NCBI GenBank assembly: GCA_029204225.1 | Contig: CM055095.1 | Span: 76,144,818 to 76,185,430, forward strand | Direction: 5' to 3' | Origin: Diphasiastrum complanatum | Taxonomy: Eukaryota > Streptophyta > Lycopodiopsida > Lycopodiales > Lycopodiaceae | Length of the DNA stretch: 40,613 bases | Shown here: positions 39,950 to 40,613 of the stretch, one piece after another | Position numbering within the stretch: position 1 is the stretch's first letter | Layout: each line of letters starts with the position of its first letter | Notes under the pieces: generated by a model | What the model was told of the DNA's origin: nothing | The model's input: only the letters and a program-made list of their open reading frames with translations | Database searches by the model: none | Translations under genes and position numbers: made by a program

Positions 39950-40613
39950 CAAGATCAGCAAAGTCCTCGCCAAATCCTCCAAAACCTTCCTCTGGAATTT
40001 TGTTTTGTGACAATAGCTTGGATCTTCCCTCTAGCGATGGGTCTCGGGGGCACTATGTACTTTACGCCCCCAACGCTTGGATTTTTGCCACTTGGACTCC
40101 TTTCACTGGTTGATCGTTATGATGTGGCAAGATCTAGATCTGGGTGGCCGGTTCATCCTATATGGGAGCATCTCCATGACTCGTAATTGGCGTTTGAGCT
40201 CATAGTAGACATGTGGCAGTTTTTAATTGGATCTGACCACACATGTTTAAATCCATATTCTTACTACCTGTCAAAATTGAAAGGCCCAAACTTCAATTAC
40301 AGAGGCGTGAGCAGGCCTGATTCCATGTAGCAGGCAGCCTTTAACACACCTCGTCGCAGGGCAGTTCAGTGCATGAAGGCTGCATGCTACAGCCGATAGC
40401 GGGATGTTCACGCCCGCTACCTAATCCATAAAAGTCATGAGAAGCGATATTGAACACATGGCATCACCCGATCGGCTGAGAACAGCCCGATTCTGAGCCA
40501 TAGCAAGGGCTGTTGGAGGAAGGCTTGAATGACATAAACACAACTTGTTAACAAGGTGATCTGATGCGATTATGAAAGGCCCTACATGTTGTTATGATTT
40601 TGTACTAGCTTGA
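39950..40613. other. Right edge, nothing recognised
   Basis: A higher-GC flank runs to about 40100, then ordinary intergenic sequence to the window end. No feature is supported. Confidence 0.3.

Noticed and set aside
1-40613. CRISPR array, tRNA or rRNA genes
   Set aside because: The tandem repeats lack identical repeats with unique spacers, and no tRNA cloverleaf or rRNA segment was recognised. The tRNA-like words are element primer-binding sites.

Overview
The window looks like nuclear DNA of a land plant with a large, repeat-rich genome. It holds two recognisable host genes, both typical of plants: a mitochondrial carrier exon closest to the basic-amino-acid carrier BAC2, and an intronless BTB/POZ gene of the At3g05675/At1g63850 type. 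The rest is AT-rich DNA packed with decayed LTR retrotransposons, (GA)n tracts and one hAT transposon. I cannot name the species; a non-seed plant or gymnosperm is possible, but that is inference.

Layout. 1-910: a degenerate 90-91 bp tandem repeat around a promoter-like block (four G-boxes, two W-boxes, TATA box). 1412-10556: a stack of nested Ty1/Copia elements, all on the minus strand. Copia B (LTR, PBS, gag) sits inside the RNase H frame of Copia A. The A LTR lies inside the gag of Copia C. The resulting LTR/gag junction was then tandemly duplicated (839 bp). 10659-11291: an old LTR-like relic. 14357-15064: carrier exon. 15940-16760: GA/TC/GT repeats. 17660-18430: a plus-strand Copia integrase fragment. 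18605-25603: a truncated minus-strand Ty3/Gypsy element with 5' LTR, a PBS matching tRNA-Asp, a leader holding a ~165 bp tandem array, gag, protease and the start of RT. 25770-27265: an unassigned broken coding region with OB-fold-like stretches. 28501-28597: a hairpin repeat. 29686-31140: the BTB gene with two short uORFs. 31792-33974: a hAT element. 35055-35830: a plus-strand Gypsy RNase H/integrase fragment. The remainder to 40613 is mostly featureless, with one weak exon candidate near 39.9 kb.

The window contains no operon or pathway. The two host genes are unrelated, and every transposon coding region seen carries stops, frameshifts, deletions or lost catalytic residues. The most unusual structure is regulatory-looking: the Copia A/B LTRs carry four regularly spaced 17 bp dyads whose arms keep pairing through matched substitutions, and the left edge carries a 90 bp repeat with paired inverted ATATC/GATAT motifs.
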